From NCBI RefSeq assembly GCF_000300855.1, contig NZ_ALJF01000004.1:310001-374000 (forward strand): a stretch of DNA of 64,000 bases. The letters are read 5' to 3'. The notes under the pieces are model-generated. The model was not told the origin of the DNA and did not search any database. It worked only from the letters and a program-made list of their open reading frames with translations. Each line of letters opens with the position of its first letter. Position 1 is the first letter of the stretch. Positions 16,569-24,904 of the stretch are shown piece after piece. The stretch is from Agrobacterium albertimagni AOL15 (GTDB lineage: Bacteria > Pseudomonadota > Alphaproteobacteria > Rhizobiales > Rhizobiaceae). The position numbers were made by a program, and so were the translations under genes.

Positions 16569-17359
16569 GACTTGTTCATCCCATTCTGCACGACGATCGT
16601 TGAGGCTATCTTGGCTGCGGCTGGCTTGTGTCGGTAGATCGGAACTCCCTTCCACCAGAGCTTCAGCGCCTCCCAGTGAATGCCCCCCATCACCTTGAGG
16701 GTCATCAAAGGATACTTCAGCAACATGTGCAACAAACCTTTGTCTGACAAAGGACGGCGCCGGCCGGAAAAAGTTGCAAACAAAAGTGGCCCTTCCGGAT
16801 CGCTCTCGCCGATGTTGATGGCCACATCATCCGTCGGCGGGCTGATACGGAAATTGTATTGGCAGTTCATCGGCATGAATGGCGAGACATACATCTCCTT
16901 TGCGCAACTGTGGCGCAGGATACCGTTCTCTTCGGCCTCGACCGGGATCACATAGGTGTGGCGCTCGTTGAAGGTGTTGCAGACCTCGTAGAGGACTGCG
17001 GCAAGCTCACCTTCGGCGCGATAGCAGAAAAACACCGTGATCGGATTGAAGACATAGCCGAAGATCCGGGGGTAGCAGAGCATATGGATCTTGATGCCAT
17101 CAGCCTCCACGCCGGCCGCGGCCAGGCGTTCCTCGACCCAGGCTCTCAGTTCGCCGGTTCGGCCATTGCCGTGGTCGGCATCATGCACCGAATAGAGTGC
17201 GGCCTTGTTGTAACCGAACAGACGCAGGCTTTGGTTCAACTTGTCGATCTCATCCAGGTCGACCAAAAGCGAAAACACGCTATAGCGCAGGCTGTGCTTC
17301 TTGGGCCGACTGCGGGCATGCAGCACATGCCCGGCATAGATTGCAGAGTTCAGCTTCAT
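16565..17359 (-). CDS. DUF1365 family protein
   Basis: 264 residues, full length for DUF1365. Conserved blocks are LNSAIYAGHVLHARSRPKKH at the start, LCYPRIFGYVFNPITVFFCY, YEVCNTFNERHTYV and KEMYVSPFMPMN. The biochemical role is unknown, but the gene is nearly always linked to Cfa-like methyltransferases and FAD-dependent oxidoreductases, so action on modified membrane lipids is inferred. It overlaps both neighbours by 4 bp, implying translational coupling. Confidence 0.93.
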   Translation of the reverse strand: MKLNSAIYAGHVLHARSRPKKHSLRYSVFSLLVDLDEIDKLNQSLRLFGYNKAALYSVHDADHGNGRTGELRAWVEERLAAAGVEADGIKIHMLCYPRIFGYVFNPITVFFCYRAEGELAAVLYEVCNTFNERHTYVIPVEAEENGILRHSCAKEMYVSPFMPMNCQYNFRISPPTDDVAINIGESDPEGPLLFATFSGRRRPLSDKGLLHMLLKYPLMTLKVMGGIHWEALKLWWKGVPIYRHKPAAAKIASTIVVQNGMNKS

Positions 17360-18714
17360 TCCGCCGCCTCAAGCTGGCGACCAATCACGATGCGACCCGA
17401 TTCATTTTCAACCGACCAGGGACGACGGACGCCGCCGAGCGCTTCGGCGACGGCGAGCCCCGCCTGCAGGCCATCCTCATGAAACCCGCTGCCGAAATAG
17501 GCGCCGCAGAACCACGTATTGCGGCGGCCCTGAAGCTGCCAGATACGGCGCTGGGCGCGAATTGCGGCCACATCGAAGAGCGGATGTTCGTAGTTGAACG
17601 TCTTGATGATCTTGGCCGGATCGATCGGACGGCAGGGATTGAGCGTGACGAAGAGAGGCGTTGCCGGATCCAGCGACTGCAGCTTGTTCATCCAGTAGGT
17701 GACGCAAAGAGTTTCGCCGGAACCCGCCTGTTTCTCCGCCACATAGTTCCAGCTTGACCAGACCGACTTGCGCTTGGGCATCAACGTCTCGTCCGAATGC
17801 AGCACGGCGAGATTGGGTGTGTACTGGAAGGACTCGAGGATCTCGATCTCCTCACCGTCTGCATCCTCCAGGAGATCGATGCTCTGGTTTGCATGGGTGG
17901 CGAGAACGACGTCATCAAAGACTTCCACGCCTCCATGCACGTCGGTCACCTGAACGCCGGCAATGCCACGGCGGACACCCGTGACAGCCGTGCCGAGGCG
18001 CACTTCGCCACTGAAATCGGCAAGAATGCGGGCTACATATTCGCGGCTGCCGCCCTTCACCGTGCGCCATTGCGGTCGATCCTTGAGAACCAGCAATCCA
18101 TGGTTTGCGAAGAAGCGGATGAAGGCATGCAGCGGATAGAGCCGCATCTCCGAAGCCGTTGTCGACCAGATCGCAGCACCCATCGGCAGGAGATGATCCT
18201 CGATGAACGAAGGCGAATAATCGGCGGATGCGAGGTAGTCGCCGAGAGACACGCCTTCGAGTTCACGACGCTCGAGAAGGCCGGGGGCTTCCTTGTAAAA
18301 GCGCAATACATCCTTCACCATGCGCCAGAAGCGCGGACGAAAGATGTTCGACTTCTGCCCCAGGAGCCCCGAGATCCCCGAACCCGAATATTCAAAGGCA
18401 CCGCCGCCGAGAGAGGCCGCGAAAGACATGTTCGACGGCAGGGTCGGCACATCGAGATGCTCGAAAAGCTTCACGAGATTGGGGTAATTCCGGTCATTGT
18501 AAACGATGAACCCGGTGTCGACGGGAATGTCTTTTCCTGCACTGGGTGCCGGCACCGTATTCGAATGGCCGCCCGGACGGTTCTCTGTCTCGTAGAGAAC
18601 GACATCGGCGCTCTTTGAAAGAAGCCAGGCGGAAGAGAGGCCCGAAATCCCCGATCCGATGACCGCGATCCTGCGTTTACCGCCGGATGCGGCCTTCGTC
18701 ATACCAGTGTCCAT
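17356..18714 (-). CDS. FAD-dependent amine oxidase/desaturase-like oxidoreductase
   Basis: 452 residues with an N-terminal dinucleotide fold, AVIGSGISGLSSAWLL, and YETENRPGGHSNT as the second FAD-contacting motif. DTGFIVYNDRNYPNL, YPLHAFIRFFANHGLL and FCGAYFGSGFHEDGLQAG are typical of the NAD(P)-binding Rossmann-like oxidoreductases found with DUF1365 and Cfa. It is first in the operon; the start may be MDTGM (18714) or MTKAA (18702). A likely role is oxidation or desaturation of a membrane fatty acid (inference from the Rhodobacter RSP1090-type locus). Confidence 0.88.
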   Translation of the reverse strand: MDTGMTKAASGGKRRIAVIGSGISGLSSAWLLSKSADVVLYETENRPGGHSNTVPAPSAGKDIPVDTGFIVYNDRNYPNLVKLFEHLDVPTLPSNMSFAASLGGGAFEYSGSGISGLLGQKSNIFRPRFWRMVKDVLRFYKEAPGLLERRELEGVSLGDYLASADYSPSFIEDHLLPMGAAIWSTTASEMRLYPLHAFIRFFANHGLLVLKDRPQWRTVKGGSREYVARILADFSGEVRLGTAVTGVRRGIAGVQVTDVHGGVEVFDDVVLATHANQSIDLLEDADGEEIEILESFQYTPNLAVLHSDETLMPKRKSVWSSWNYVAEKQAGSGETLCVTYWMNKLQSLDPATPLFVTLNPCRPIDPAKIIKTFNYEHPLFDVAAIRAQRRIWQLQGRRNTWFCGAYFGSGFHEDGLQAGLAVAEALGGVRRPWSVENESGRIVIGRQLEAAE

Positions 18715-18758
18715 TGCCCGCCCTTTGCCACGTGTTCACTTCAATCTGTTTGTTGCTG

Positions 18759-18786
18759 ATTACGCAAAGCAAATCTCAACGGATTG
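18759..18786 (-). promoter_or_regulatory. Possible RpoE (ECF11-type) promoter of the lipid operon
   Basis: On the minus strand CAATCC (18781-18786) is followed by 18 bp and TAAT (18759-18762). The spacing equals that of the better match on the other strand (18813-18840) and resembles the TGATCC-N18-TAA pattern of RpoE/ChrR-controlled promoters. The -35 matches at four of six positions only. Confidence 0.4.
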
Positions 18787-18812
18787 ATCGCAGCGAATAA
18801 ATTCACAGGCAG

Positions 18813-18840
18813 TGATCCGAGCCAAGAACGGTGGCGTAGA
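18813..18840 (+). promoter_or_regulatory. Probable autoregulated RpoE (ECF11-type) promoter
   Basis: TGATCC (18813-18818), an 18-bp spacer, then TAGA (18837-18840). TGATCC is the -35 reported for Rhodobacter RpoE promoters, including rpoE-chrR itself. The predicted start near 18848 is about 110 nt ahead of the chosen sigma-factor ATG; ATG codons at 18848 and 18851 lie in the same frame. Confidence 0.6.
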
Positions 18841-18955
18841 CCGCTCCATGATGAACGCGATACACATCTCGGCAGATGCGTGCCACAATGACCCCGGGCG
18901 AAGTGCACGGCAAAAGGTCGTTGCGTCGCTCAAACGAGGGAAAAAAAGCGTTTCG

Positions 18956-19525
18956 ATGACCGAGTCGGTGGAAGAACTGGACCAGCGTAACTTCTCGCAG
19001 CTTTTGGCCGCCGTAGGCCGCGATAGAGACATCGAAGCCTTCGAGACGATTTTCAAGTTTTATGGTCCGAAGGTGCGTGCCTACATGGCGAAGCTTGCCC
19101 GTGACGGACAGGCGGCTGAAGAGCTGATGCAAGAGACGATGCTTGCGGTCTGGAACAAGGCCGAGCAGTTCGACCCCACAAGGGGAAATGTCTCGAGCTG
19201 GATCTTCACCATCGCCCGCAACCAGCGCATCGACGCCTTCCGCCGCGAAAGACGGCCGACCTTCGACCCGTCCGATCCGGCCTTCGTGCCGGACGACGTG
19301 CCGCCGGCCGATGTCGAATTCGAAGGCAAGCAGGAGGCTGATCGCCTTCGTCGCGCCATGGAAACCCTACCACCCGAACAGCTCGAACTCCTCAAAATGT
19401 CATTCTACAGAGAAGCATCCCACAGCACGATCGCGGCCGAACTCGGACTGCCGATGGGGACCGTGAAATCGCGTATCCGCCTCGCTTTCGCGAAGCTGCG
19501 CGCAGCATTGGAGGAGCGGGCATGA
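18956..19525 (+). CDS. rpoE: ECF sigma factor, RpoE of the RpoE-ChrR (ECF11) type
   Basis: Directs RNA polymerase to singlet-oxygen and oxidative-stress genes. 189 residues from MTESVEELDQ. Region 2 includes YMAKLARDGQAAEELMQETM and SWIFTIARNQRIDAFRRERR; region 4 includes LPPEQLELLKMSFYREASH and LPMGTVKSRIRLAFAKLR. The start is uncertain: in-frame ATGs at 18848 and 18851 would add an N-terminal extension without sigma homology. It overlaps the anti-sigma gene by 4 bp and is divergent from the lipid operon. Confidence 0.9.
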   Translation: MTESVEELDQRNFSQLLAAVGRDRDIEAFETIFKFYGPKVRAYMAKLARDGQAAEELMQETMLAVWNKAEQFDPTRGNVSSWIFTIARNQRIDAFRRERRPTFDPSDPAFVPDDVPPADVEFEGKQEADRLRRAMETLPPEQLELLKMSFYREASHSTIAAELGLPMGTVKSRIRLAFAKLRAALEERA

Positions 19526-20199
19526 CCCTCCACGTTCAACACCACATCAGCGACGAGCTTCTGCTCGATTACGCGACAGGAAACCTGGCCGAAGGCTGGA
19601 GCATCGCCGTTGCAACGCATCTGGCGCTTTGCCCGTCATGCCGCGACCGCCTTTCCTTCATGGAGCATACCGGCGGTCAGTTGCTCGAGGCGACCGAGGT
19701 GACCGCCGAGGACGCACCCGCGACAGACAGCTGGTCGGCCATGAAGGCGAAGCTTAAGTCGCAGGGGACGGCGCGGCTCGCTGCGGCCAAGCCTGTTGCC
19801 ACTCCGACCGACCTTCCGGTCCTTCCAGAGCCGCTGCGCTCCTATCTCGGCGGTGACGTCGAGGCCTTGAAATGGAAGGCACTCGGCCGCGGCGCCTATC
19901 ATATTCCGATCAAGACGGGTGATACGGAGAGCCAGGTTCGCCTGCTGAAGATCCCAGCCGGCAAGCCGGTGCCCGAACACTCACATGGTGGGCGTGAGCT
20001 GACGCTGGTGCTCAAAGGCGCGTTCACCGATGGTGAGACCGTGTTCAAGCGCGGCGACATCGAAGAGGCCGACGAGACCTTGACTCATCAGCCGGTGGCG
20101 ACGCCCGACGAGGATTGCATCTGTCTTGCGGTCACCGATGCGCCGCTGAAGTTCAAGAGTTTTCTTGTCCGACTGGTTCAGCCGGTTCTCGGAATTTGA
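19522..20199 (+). CDS. chrR: ChrR family zinc anti-sigma factor with cupin domain
   Basis: Holds RpoE inactive until singlet oxygen or peroxides are sensed. 225 residues. The N-terminal anti-sigma domain has the zinc motif H33-x3-C37-x2-C40 (THLALCPSC). The C-terminal cupin domain has metal-ligand candidates H153 and H155 in PEHSHGGRELT, E159 and H189. The ATGA overlap with rpoE implies 1:1 coupled synthesis. The pairing of both domains is specific to ChrR rather than to simple ZAS anti-sigma factors. Confidence 0.94.
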   Translation: MTLHVQHHISDELLLDYATGNLAEGWSIAVATHLALCPSCRDRLSFMEHTGGQLLEATEVTAEDAPATDSWSAMKAKLKSQGTARLAAAKPVATPTDLPVLPEPLRSYLGGDVEALKWKALGRGAYHIPIKTGDTESQVRLLKIPAGKPVPEHSHGGRELTLVLKGAFTDGETVFKRGDIEEADETLTHQPVATPDEDCICLAVTDAPLKFKSFLVRLVQPVLGI

Positions 20200-20239
20200 T
20201 GGGAGGCCGGGTTGGTGCCCGGCCTGAGGGGGAAGACAT

Positions 20240-20641
20240 ATGCCTTACGTGATCGCCTATATCTCCACGGCCGTTGTGTTCTTCGCCATCGACTATCTCT
20301 GGCTGACGCGGATTGCGATCGGCTTTTATCGTGAGCATATCGGCGCCCTTCTTCTGGCGACACCGAACTTTGCGGCCGCCGGGATTTTCTACCTCTTCTA
20401 CGTGGTCGGGCTTGTCTATTTTGCGGTCATGCCGGCCGTGTCTGCCGGCAGCCTTTTGACGGCATTGTTCAATGGCGCGCTGCTTGGACTTCTCGCCTAC
20501 GGCACCTACGACATGACCAATCTTGCGACCCTCAAGGGCTGGTCGCTGCAGGTCAGTCTCGTCGATATGGCCTGGGGGGCGTTTCTGTCGGCGACGGCTT
20601 GTGCTGCTGGCTATCTCGCGGTCTCACGCTTCGCTCAATGA
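20240..20641 (+). CDS. DUF2177 family membrane protein
   Basis: 133 residues with four predicted hydrophobic helices. IDYLWLTRIAIGFYREHIG and LALAYGTYDMTNLATL-like blocks (here GLLAYGTYDMTNLAT) define DUF2177. The strong ribosome site GAGGGGGAAGAC precedes the ATG. It lies 40 bp after chrR and is probably cotranscribed, making it a candidate member of the RpoE regulon. Function unknown. Confidence 0.88.
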   Translation: MPYVIAYISTAVVFFAIDYLWLTRIAIGFYREHIGALLLATPNFAAAGIFYLFYVVGLVYFAVMPAVSAGSLLTALFNGALLGLLAYGTYDMTNLATLKGWSLQVSLVDMAWGAFLSATACAAGYLAVSRFAQ

Positions 20642-20680
20642 CCGCTGGCCGCGGGTCGCGCGCCGCCCTATGTTCTCGGC

Positions 20681-21694
20681 ATGATCAAGCCGGACCTTCT
20701 CTTGCATCCAACGCCAGGCGGGCTTTATTGCCCGCTCGGCGACTTTTATGTCGATCCGGTCCGGCCCGTCGATCGGGCACTGATCACTCACGGACATTCC
20801 GATCACGCGCGGTCCGGCCACGGTCACGTGCTGGCAACCCGACAGACGCTCGACATCATGGCGATCCGGTATGGCGAGGATTTCTGTGGCACGTCGCAAA
20901 GTGCCGACTTTGGCGACACCACCTCGATCAATGGCGTGACCGTTCGGTTTCACCCAGCCGGCCATGTGCTCGGCTCCGCGCAGATCGAGATCGAAGCGCA
21001 GGGCACGCGCATCGTCGTCTCCGGCGACTATAAGCGTGGCGCGGATCCGACCTGCGCGAGCTTCGAGCCCGTGCCTTGCGACGTGTTTATTACCGAAGCA
21101 ACCTTCGGTCTGCCGGTGTTCCACCATCCAGATCCACGCCTCGAGATCCAGAAGCTGCTGACCTCTCTGCAGCAATTTCCGGAACGCAGCCACCTGATCG
21201 GCGCCTATGCGCTGGGCAAGGCACAGCGGGTGATCTCACTCATCCGGCGCGGCGGCTACGAGAAGCCGATCTATATTCACGGGTCGATGGCGCGGCTCTG
21301 CGACTATTACACCGAACAGGGCGTGGAGCTCGGCGAGCTTCGCCCGGCGACGACCGAGGACAAAAAGTCTGGTGCCTTCAAGGGCGCCGTGGTGATCGGT
21401 CCACCCTCTGCCTTCAACGATCGCTGGGCCCGGCGCTTCGAGGATCCTCTCGCCATCTTTGCGTCCGGCTGGATGATGGTGCGCCAGAGAGCCAAGCAGC
21501 GCGGCGTGGAACTGCCGCTGGTCATTTCCGATCACTGCGACTGGCCGGAACTTCTGGACACGATTCGAGAGGTCGGGCCGCAGGAGGTCTGGGTGACCCA
21601 TGGGCGTGAAGAAGCGCTGGTACGCTGGTGCGAGCTGTCTAGCATCAAGGCGCGACCGCTGCACCTTGTCGGCTACGAAGACGAGGGAGACTGA
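20681..21694 (+). CDS. Ligase-associated metallo-beta-lactamase DNA exonuclease
   Basis: 337 residues. Metallo-beta-lactamase/beta-CASP-like fold with the metal motif THGHSDH (H37, H39, D41, H42), then HPAGHVLGSAQ and SGDYKRG. These are features of the Exo component of the bacterial Lhr-Core/MPE/Exo/ligase repair cluster. It is followed one base later by the ATP-dependent ligase, so the two are translated together. The helicase and phosphoesterase partners of that cluster are not in this window. Confidence 0.9.
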   Translation: MIKPDLLLHPTPGGLYCPLGDFYVDPVRPVDRALITHGHSDHARSGHGHVLATRQTLDIMAIRYGEDFCGTSQSADFGDTTSINGVTVRFHPAGHVLGSAQIEIEAQGTRIVVSGDYKRGADPTCASFEPVPCDVFITEATFGLPVFHHPDPRLEIQKLLTSLQQFPERSHLIGAYALGKAQRVISLIRRGGYEKPIYIHGSMARLCDYYTEQGVELGELRPATTEDKKSGAFKGAVVIGPPSAFNDRWARRFEDPLAIFASGWMMVRQRAKQRGVELPLVISDHCDWPELLDTIREVGPQEVWVTHGREEALVRWCELSSIKARPLHLVGYEDEGD

Positions 21695-21695
21695 G

Positions 21696-23309
21696 ATGAA
21701 GGCCTTTGCCCGCCTCCTCGATCGCCTAGTGCTGACCCCGAGCCGCAACGGCAAGCTGACGCTGCTCGTCGACTATTTCCGGCAGACGCCAGATCCGGAT
21801 CGCGGCTATGCGCTGGCCGCGCTCACCGATGGGCTCGACATCAAGGGCGTTAAGCCGGCGCTGCTGAAGGAACTGGTGCTCGAGCGGATGGATCCGGTCC
21901 TGTTCCAGTATTCCTATGACTATGTCGGCGACCTCGCCGAGACCACCTCGCTGGTCTGGGAGCCGCAAATTGCGGAATCGGAGACCGAGGACGATCTGGA
22001 GAGCCTTTCGAAGATCGTCGAGCGGCTTCAGCGCCTCGGGCGCAACGAAACACGCGCCGTGATGCGCGATCTCTTCGACCGGCTGGACACGTCGGAGCGG
22101 TTCGCGCTGATCAAGCTCGTGACCGGGGGGCTGCGCATCGGTGTCTCCGCTAGGCTCACCAAGCAGGCGCTGGCGCTCTATGGCGACAAGGACATCGTCG
22201 ATATCGAGGGCCTCTGGCACGGGCTGAAGCCGCCATATACGGAACTGTTCGCGTGGCTAGAGGATCGGATCGAGAAGCCTGTCCTGTCGACGCCAGCGAT
22301 TTTCCATTCGGTGATGCTCGCCACACCGATCGAAAACAGGGATCTGGCGAATCTGGACCCCAACGACTTCGCGGCCGAATGGAAATGGGATGGAATCCGC
22401 GTACAGCTGTCCTGCTCTGGCGGGAGGAGCAGGCTCTATTCGCGCTCGGGCGACGACATCTCCGGTGCCTTCCCCGATATCGTCGAGGCGGCCCAGTTCG
22501 AGGGCGTGATCGACGGGGAATTGCTCGTCGGTGGCACCTCGCGGACCAATGCGCCGACGCGCACCTTTTCCGATCTCCAGCAGCGGCTCAATCGCAAGAC
22601 GGTCACGGCCAAGATGCTGGAGGACTATCCGGTCTTCATCCGCGCCTATGACATTCTCTTCGATGGCGAAGCCGATGTGCGGCCCGAGACTTTCCTGACA
22701 CGCCGCGAACGCTTAAACGCGCTCGTCGAGCGGCAGGAGCCCCGGCGCTTCGATGTGTCGCCGCTGGTCTCCTTCTCGACCTGGGAGGAGCTGGAGCAGT
22801 TGCGCGCTGCCCCACCCGATCCCGTCATCGAAGGCGTCATGCTGAAGCGGCTGGACAGCAGCTATCAGGCCGGACGCGCCAAGGGACCGTGGTTCAAGTG
22901 GAAACGCGATCCGATGAATGCCGATGCCGTGCTGATGTATGCCCAGCGCGGGCATGGCAAACGCTCCAGCTATTATTCGGACTTCACCTTCGGGGTCTGG
23001 ACGGCGATCCCCGGCGAAGGGGATGTGCTGGTGCCCGTCGGCAAGGCTTACTTCGGCTTCACCGATGAGGAACTGGAGGTGCTCGACCGCTTCGTGCGGA
23101 ACAATACGGTGGAGCGCTTCGGCCCGGTCCGGAGTCTTCGGGCTGAACCCGAGCATGGCTTTGTCGTCGAGGTGGCCTTCGAGGGGCTGGCACGTTCGAC
23201 GCGGCACAAGTCCGGCATCGCGATGCGGTTCCCCCGCATCGCAAGGCTCAGGCAGGACAAGCTGCCGAAGGATGCCGATCGCCTCGAGACGCTGGTTGCG
23301 ATGCTCTGA
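21696..23309 (+). CDS. ATP-dependent DNA ligase
   Basis: Seals nicks in DNA repair. 537 residues: an N-terminal helical DNA-binding domain (about 1-200), then the nucleotidyltransferase motif I EWKWDGIRVQL with adenylated Lys230, motif III-like YDILF, motif IV EGVMLKRLD, motif V GPWFKWKRDP and a C-terminal OB domain. The start MKAFARLLDRL is set by GAGGGAGA upstream and the adjacent exonuclease stop. It belongs to the ligase family linked to the Exo nuclease (sometimes named cisplatin damage response ligase). Confidence 0.92.
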   Translation: MKAFARLLDRLVLTPSRNGKLTLLVDYFRQTPDPDRGYALAALTDGLDIKGVKPALLKELVLERMDPVLFQYSYDYVGDLAETTSLVWEPQIAESETEDDLESLSKIVERLQRLGRNETRAVMRDLFDRLDTSERFALIKLVTGGLRIGVSARLTKQALALYGDKDIVDIEGLWHGLKPPYTELFAWLEDRIEKPVLSTPAIFHSVMLATPIENRDLANLDPNDFAAEWKWDGIRVQLSCSGGRSRLYSRSGDDISGAFPDIVEAAQFEGVIDGELLVGGTSRTNAPTRTFSDLQQRLNRKTVTAKMLEDYPVFIRAYDILFDGEADVRPETFLTRRERLNALVERQEPRRFDVSPLVSFSTWEELEQLRAAPPDPVIEGVMLKRLDSSYQAGRAKGPWFKWKRDPMNADAVLMYAQRGHGKRSSYYSDFTFGVWTAIPGEGDVLVPVGKAYFGFTDEELEVLDRFVRNNTVERFGPVRSLRAEPEHGFVVEVAFEGLARSTRHKSGIAMRFPRIARLRQDKLPKDADRLETLVAML

Positions 23310-23329
23310 CGGCTAGCGTGCTTCCAGGC

Positions 23330-24823
23330 CTAGCGCGTGGTCAGGCAGCGGGAGACACTGTCCTGCCAACCGGCGATGGCTGCTTCCCTTTCGGTCACAT
23401 CCATGCCCGGCTCGAAGCGGCGATCCCGCTTCCAGGTCGCGGCAAAGCCCTTCTGGTCAGGCCAGAGGCCGGCGCGGGAGCCGGCAAGCCAGGCGGCTCC
23501 GAGAACCGTTGTTTCCAGCACGACAGGACGATCGACGGGGGCGGCCAGGATGTCGGCGAGGCGTTGCATCGTCCAGTCGGACGCGACCATGCCGCCATCG
23601 ACACGGAGCACCGTCTTTGACGCGCTGCCGTTCCAGTCCTTCTTCATCGCTTCCAGGAGATCGTGGGTCTGGTAGGCGACGCTCTCGAGCACGGCGCGGG
23701 CAAATTCGGCCGGACCCGTACCACGCGTCAGGCCGAAGATCGCGCCGCGGGCATCGGCATCCCAATGCGGCGCACCAAGACCGGTGAAGGCCGGGACCAG
23801 ATAGACGCGCTGATGCGGATCGGCCTTGCTGGCGAGCGCATCCGTCTCCGAGGCGACCTTTACGAAGCCCATCTGGTCGCGCAGCCACTGGACGGCGGCA
23901 CCGGCGATGAAGATCGAGCCTTCGAGGGCGTAGGTGGTCTCACCATTCATGCGGTAGGCGATGGTGGTCAGCAGGCGGTTGGACGAGGCGACGCGATCGC
24001 GACCGGTGTTGAGAAGCGCGAAGCAGCCTGTGCCATAGGTCGATTTCATCATCCCCGGCTCAAAGCAGGCATTGCCGATGACGGCAGCCTGCTGGTCGCC
24101 GGCAACGCCGAGGATTGGGATTTCGGCGCCGAGCACGGACGCATCGGTGATGCCGAAATCGTCGGCGCAATCCTTGACCTCCGGCAGCATGGCGCGCGGG
24201 ATTTCCAGGATCGAGAGGAGTTCGTCGTCGAATCTGTTATCGCCGATGTCATAGATCAGCGTGCGAGAGGCATTGGTCGCGTCGGTAGCATGGACCTTGC
24301 CGCCGGTCAGCTTGTAGATGAGCCAGCTATCGACCGTGCCGAAGCAGATCTGGCCATTTTCGGCGCGGGCCTTCAGGCCATCAACGTTCTTCAGGAGCCA
24401 TGAGAGCTTGGTGCCGGAAAAATAGGGGTCGAGCAGCAGGCCGGTCTTCTCGGTGAAGAGCGGTTCCAGGCCCTTATGCTTCAGTTCATCGCAGAAACGG
24501 GCCGTGCGGCGGTCCTGCCAGACGATGGCACGGTGAACAGGCTGCCCGGTCTCGCGGTCCCAGACGACGACGGTTTCGCGCTGGTTCGTAATACCGATTG
24601 CCGCTACGTCGCCGATCTTGATCTCGGCGGCAGAGACTGCCTTCTCGATGGTCGCCAGCACAGTCTGCCAGATCTCGTCCGCATCATGCTCGACCCAGCC
24701 GGAATCCGGGAAATGCTGGGTGAACTCCTGCTGGGCGACGCCGACGATATGCATCTCGTGATCGAAGATCATCGAGCGCGTCGAGGTCGTTCCTTGGTCG
24801 ATGGCCAGAATGTAACCGCTCAT
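23330..24823 (-). CDS. glpK: Glycerol kinase GlpK
   Basis: Phosphorylates glycerol to glycerol-3-phosphate and traps it in the cell. 497 residues, FGGY family: [15 protein letters not shown] (phosphate 1), [34 protein letters not shown] and the C-terminal DGGM region. AAGGAG lies before MSGYILAID; an upstream in-frame extension is not homologous. It is the last gene of the glp operon, after glpV; its 3' end nearly touches the ligase gene (convergent). Confidence 0.96.
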   Translation of the reverse strand: MSGYILAIDQGTTSTRSMIFDHEMHIVGVAQQEFTQHFPDSGWVEHDADEIWQTVLATIEKAVSAAEIKIGDVAAIGITNQRETVVVWDRETGQPVHRAIVWQDRRTARFCDELKHKGLEPLFTEKTGLLLDPYFSGTKLSWLLKNVDGLKARAENGQICFGTVDSWLIYKLTGGKVHATDATNASRTLIYDIGDNRFDDELLSILEIPRAMLPEVKDCADDFGITDASVLGAEIPILGVAGDQQAAVIGNACFEPGMMKSTYGTGCFALLNTGRDRVASSNRLLTTIAYRMNGETTYALEGSIFIAGAAVQWLRDQMGFVKVASETDALASKADPHQRVYLVPAFTGLGAPHWDADARGAIFGLTRGTGPAEFARAVLESVAYQTHDLLEAMKKDWNGSASKTVLRVDGGMVASDWTMQRLADILAAPVDRPVVLETTVLGAAWLAGSRAGLWPDQKGFAATWKRDRRFEPGMDVTEREAAIAGWQDSVSRCLTTR

Positions 24824-24849
24824 TACGGCGAAACTCCTTAAGTGAAGAA

Positions 24850-24874
24850 GCCGGGGCGTAGTTGGCGCCCCGGC
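24850..24874 (-). other. Intra-operon hairpin between glpV and glpK
   Basis: A perfect 9-bp inverted repeat, GCCGGGGCG/CGCCCCGGC with loop TAGTTGG, in the 81-bp gap between glpV and glpK. No T tract follows, so it is more likely an mRNA-stabilising or partial-termination element than a full terminator (inference). Confidence 0.5.
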
Positions 24875-24904
24875 GATTGTCAATTCAGCGGCGATCGCCG
24901 GTCG

